This document shows, in pieces, positions 5,473 to 6,677 of a stretch of DNA of 6,677 nucleotides (the first letter of the stretch is position 1; each line of letters opens with the position of its first letter). The stretch comes from Streptosporangiaceae bacterium (GTDB taxonomy: Bacteria > Actinomycetota > Actinomycetes > Streptosporangiales > Streptosporangiaceae). The stretch is taken from NCBI GenBank assembly GCA_030050125.1, contig JASIJN010000349.1:1-6677 (forward strand), in the 5' to 3' direction. Position numbers and translations under genes: made by a program. The notes beneath the pieces were generated by a model. The model searched no databases. It was not told the origin of the DNA and worked only from the letters and a program-made list of their open reading frames with translations.

Positions 5473-6677
5473 ATGGATATTCGGTCTCGCGCGGAATCCC
5501 TGCGTCCATTTCGGTATCTGCTGACCAGGCAACGCGACGACGAGCCTGGCGCAGCCTGGCGCGGGTCGCGGGAACCCGACGGCGACGCGGGGGCTCAGAA
5601 TCCGCCTCGCTGGCGCCAGGCGGCGAGAACGCCGGTGACCTCGGAACCAGCCGGTGCCACCGCGCCGATCGCCATCATCGGCATGGGCTGCCGGTTCCCC
5701 GACGCCGACGACCCGGCCGGGCTGCTCGACCTGGTGCTGACCAGGCGGCAGGCGTTCCGCAGGCTGCCGCCGTGCCGCGTCGACCTGGCCGACTACTACA
5801 GTCCCGACCGGGCCGCCCCGGACGCCACCTACAGCGCCCGGGCCGCGCTGCTGGAGGGCTGGCGGTTCGACCTGGAGGCCTTCGGCGTGCCCGAGCCGGT
5901 CTACCGGGCCACCGATCCCGCGCACTGGCTCGCCCTGGAGACCGTGGCCCGCGCCCTGGCCGGCGCGGGGTTCCCGTTAGGCCAGGGCCTGGCGCGCAGC
6001 CGCACCGGGGTGATCATCGGAAACACGCTCACGGGCGATTCGTCGCGGGCCGCGGCGCTGCGGCTGCGCTGGCCCTACGTCCGCCGGGTGCTGACCGAGG
6101 CGCTGGCCGCCGGGAACATCCCGAGCGAGCGCGCGATCCCGGTGCTGCGGCACGCGGCGCAGCGCTACCTGGCCCCGTTCCCGGCCATCACCGACGAGAC
6201 CCTCGCGGGCAGCACCCCCGCCGCCATCGCGTCCCGGATCTGCGGCTACTTCGGGTTCCGGGGCGGCGGCTACGCGGTGGACGGCTCCCAGGCGTCGTCG
6301 CTGCTCGCCGTGGCCTCCGCGTGCACCGCGCTGGCCGTGGGCGACCTTGACGTGGCCATCGCCGGCGGGGTGGACATCAGCCTGGACCCGCTCGAGCTGG
6401 TCGGGCTGGCCAAGACCGGAGCCCTGGCCCGCGGCGACATGCGGGTCTACGACGAGAACCCGACCGGCTTCCTGCCCGGTGAGGGCTGCGGCATCGTCGT
6501 GCTGATGCGGTCCGCCGACGCACGGCTGAACGGCCTGCCCGTCTACGCCGAGATCGCGGGCTGGGGAGCGTCTACGGCCGGCCAGGCCAGCATGGCCGTT
6601 CCCGATGCGCACAGCCAGTTCCTGGCCCTGCACCGGGCCTACCAGCGGGCCAGGATCGCGCCCGCCGACGTCCAGCT
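5473..6677 (+). CDS. Enediyne-type iterative PKS, KSQ-like ketosynthase domain (3' end outside the window)
   Basis: This is the first 401 codons of a large type I polyketide synthase. A Pro/Arg-rich stretch of about 65 residues precedes the ketosynthase, which opens IAIIGMGCRFPD at 66-77. The next segments match enediyne PKS (PksE) ketosynthases as I remember them: THWLALDT-like DPAHWLALET (148-157), RTGVIIGNTLTGDSSR (177-192), LRWPYVRR (198-205), GDLDVAIAGGVDISLDPLELVG (290-311) and MRVYDENPTGFLPGEGCG (323-340). The nucleophile motif, normally DGACSSSLL, reads DGSQASSLL: Gln273 replaces the catalytic Cys, as in KSQ decarboxylases and chain-length factors. The catalytic His motifs and later domains lie past the edge. 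Leu169 uses the rare TTA codon. An in-frame TAG at 5452 bars a longer upstream start. The first 20 or so codons have weak G/C bias, so GTG at 5635 may be the true start. Confidence 0.88.
   Translation, partial: MDIRSRAESLRPFRYLLTRQRDDEPGAAWRGSREPDGDAGAQNPPRWRQAARTPVTSEPAGATAPIAIIGMGCRFPDADDPAGLLDLVLTRRQAFRRLPPCRVDLADYYSPDRAAPDATYSARAALLEGWRFDLEAFGVPEPVYRATDPAHWLALETVARALAGAGFPLGQGLARSRTGVIIGNTLTGDSSRAAALRLRWPYVRRVLTEALAAGNIPSERAIPVLRHAAQRYLAPFPAITDETLAGSTPAAIASRICGYFGFRGGGYAVDGSQASSLLAVASACTALAVGDLDVAIAGGVDISLDPLELVGLAKTGALARGDMRVYDENPTGFLPGEGCGIVVLMRSADARLNGLPVYAEIAGWGASTAGQASMAVPDAHSQFLALHRAYQRARIAPADVQ

Noticed and set aside
5772..6350. A 192-codon plus-strand frame inside the PKS region
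   Set aside because: The frame starting at 5473 gives clear ketosynthase motifs; this one is an Arg/Gly/Pro-rich shadow.

Overview
The window is about 70% GC with strong G/C preference at third codon positions. It carries an actinobacterial-type LexA, a YtrA-type GntR regulator and an enediyne-type polyketide synthase (PKS). This points to a filamentous, high-GC actinomycete; a Streptosporangiales- or Streptomyces-like host is my inference.

Layout from left to right: (1) the 3' part of lexA (+). (2) Convergent with it, only 9 bp between stop codons, a gene (-) for a single-pass membrane protein with a probable extracellular beta-propeller. (3) A short divergent region with two copies of a dyad-like site 27 bp apart, then a small YtrA-type GntR repressor gene (+). 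(4) A 36-bp tandem repeat array of about five copies that begins inside the last codons of the gntR gene and fills the gap to (5) leuS (-), a full-length leucyl-tRNA synthetase of 844 aa. (6) A regulatory leader for leuS: a -10 box, an apparently leaderless 9-codon ORF reading MRSSRLLLA with three consecutive Leu codons, a hairpin that begins on its stop codon, and a hairpin plus U-tract terminator about 60 nt before leuS. (7) A noncoding stretch with a good sigma-70-like promoter on the + strand and a structured leader containing a perfect 19-bp palindrome. (8) The first 401 codons of a large PKS gene (+) that runs off the right edge. Its ketosynthase has Gln where the catalytic Cys should be, and it carries a rare TTA codon.

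Three local circuits stand out. The GntR repressor probably controls itself and the divergent membrane propeller protein through the twin sites. LeuRS synthesis is probably tuned to charged tRNA-Leu by ribosome-mediated attenuation. The PKS is the start of a specialised-metabolism locus divergent from leuS. The most unusual item is the enediyne-type ketosynthase with a KSQ active site. The most convincing regulatory item is the leuS attenuator.

All functional calls come from motif recognition by eye; no database or folding program was run.
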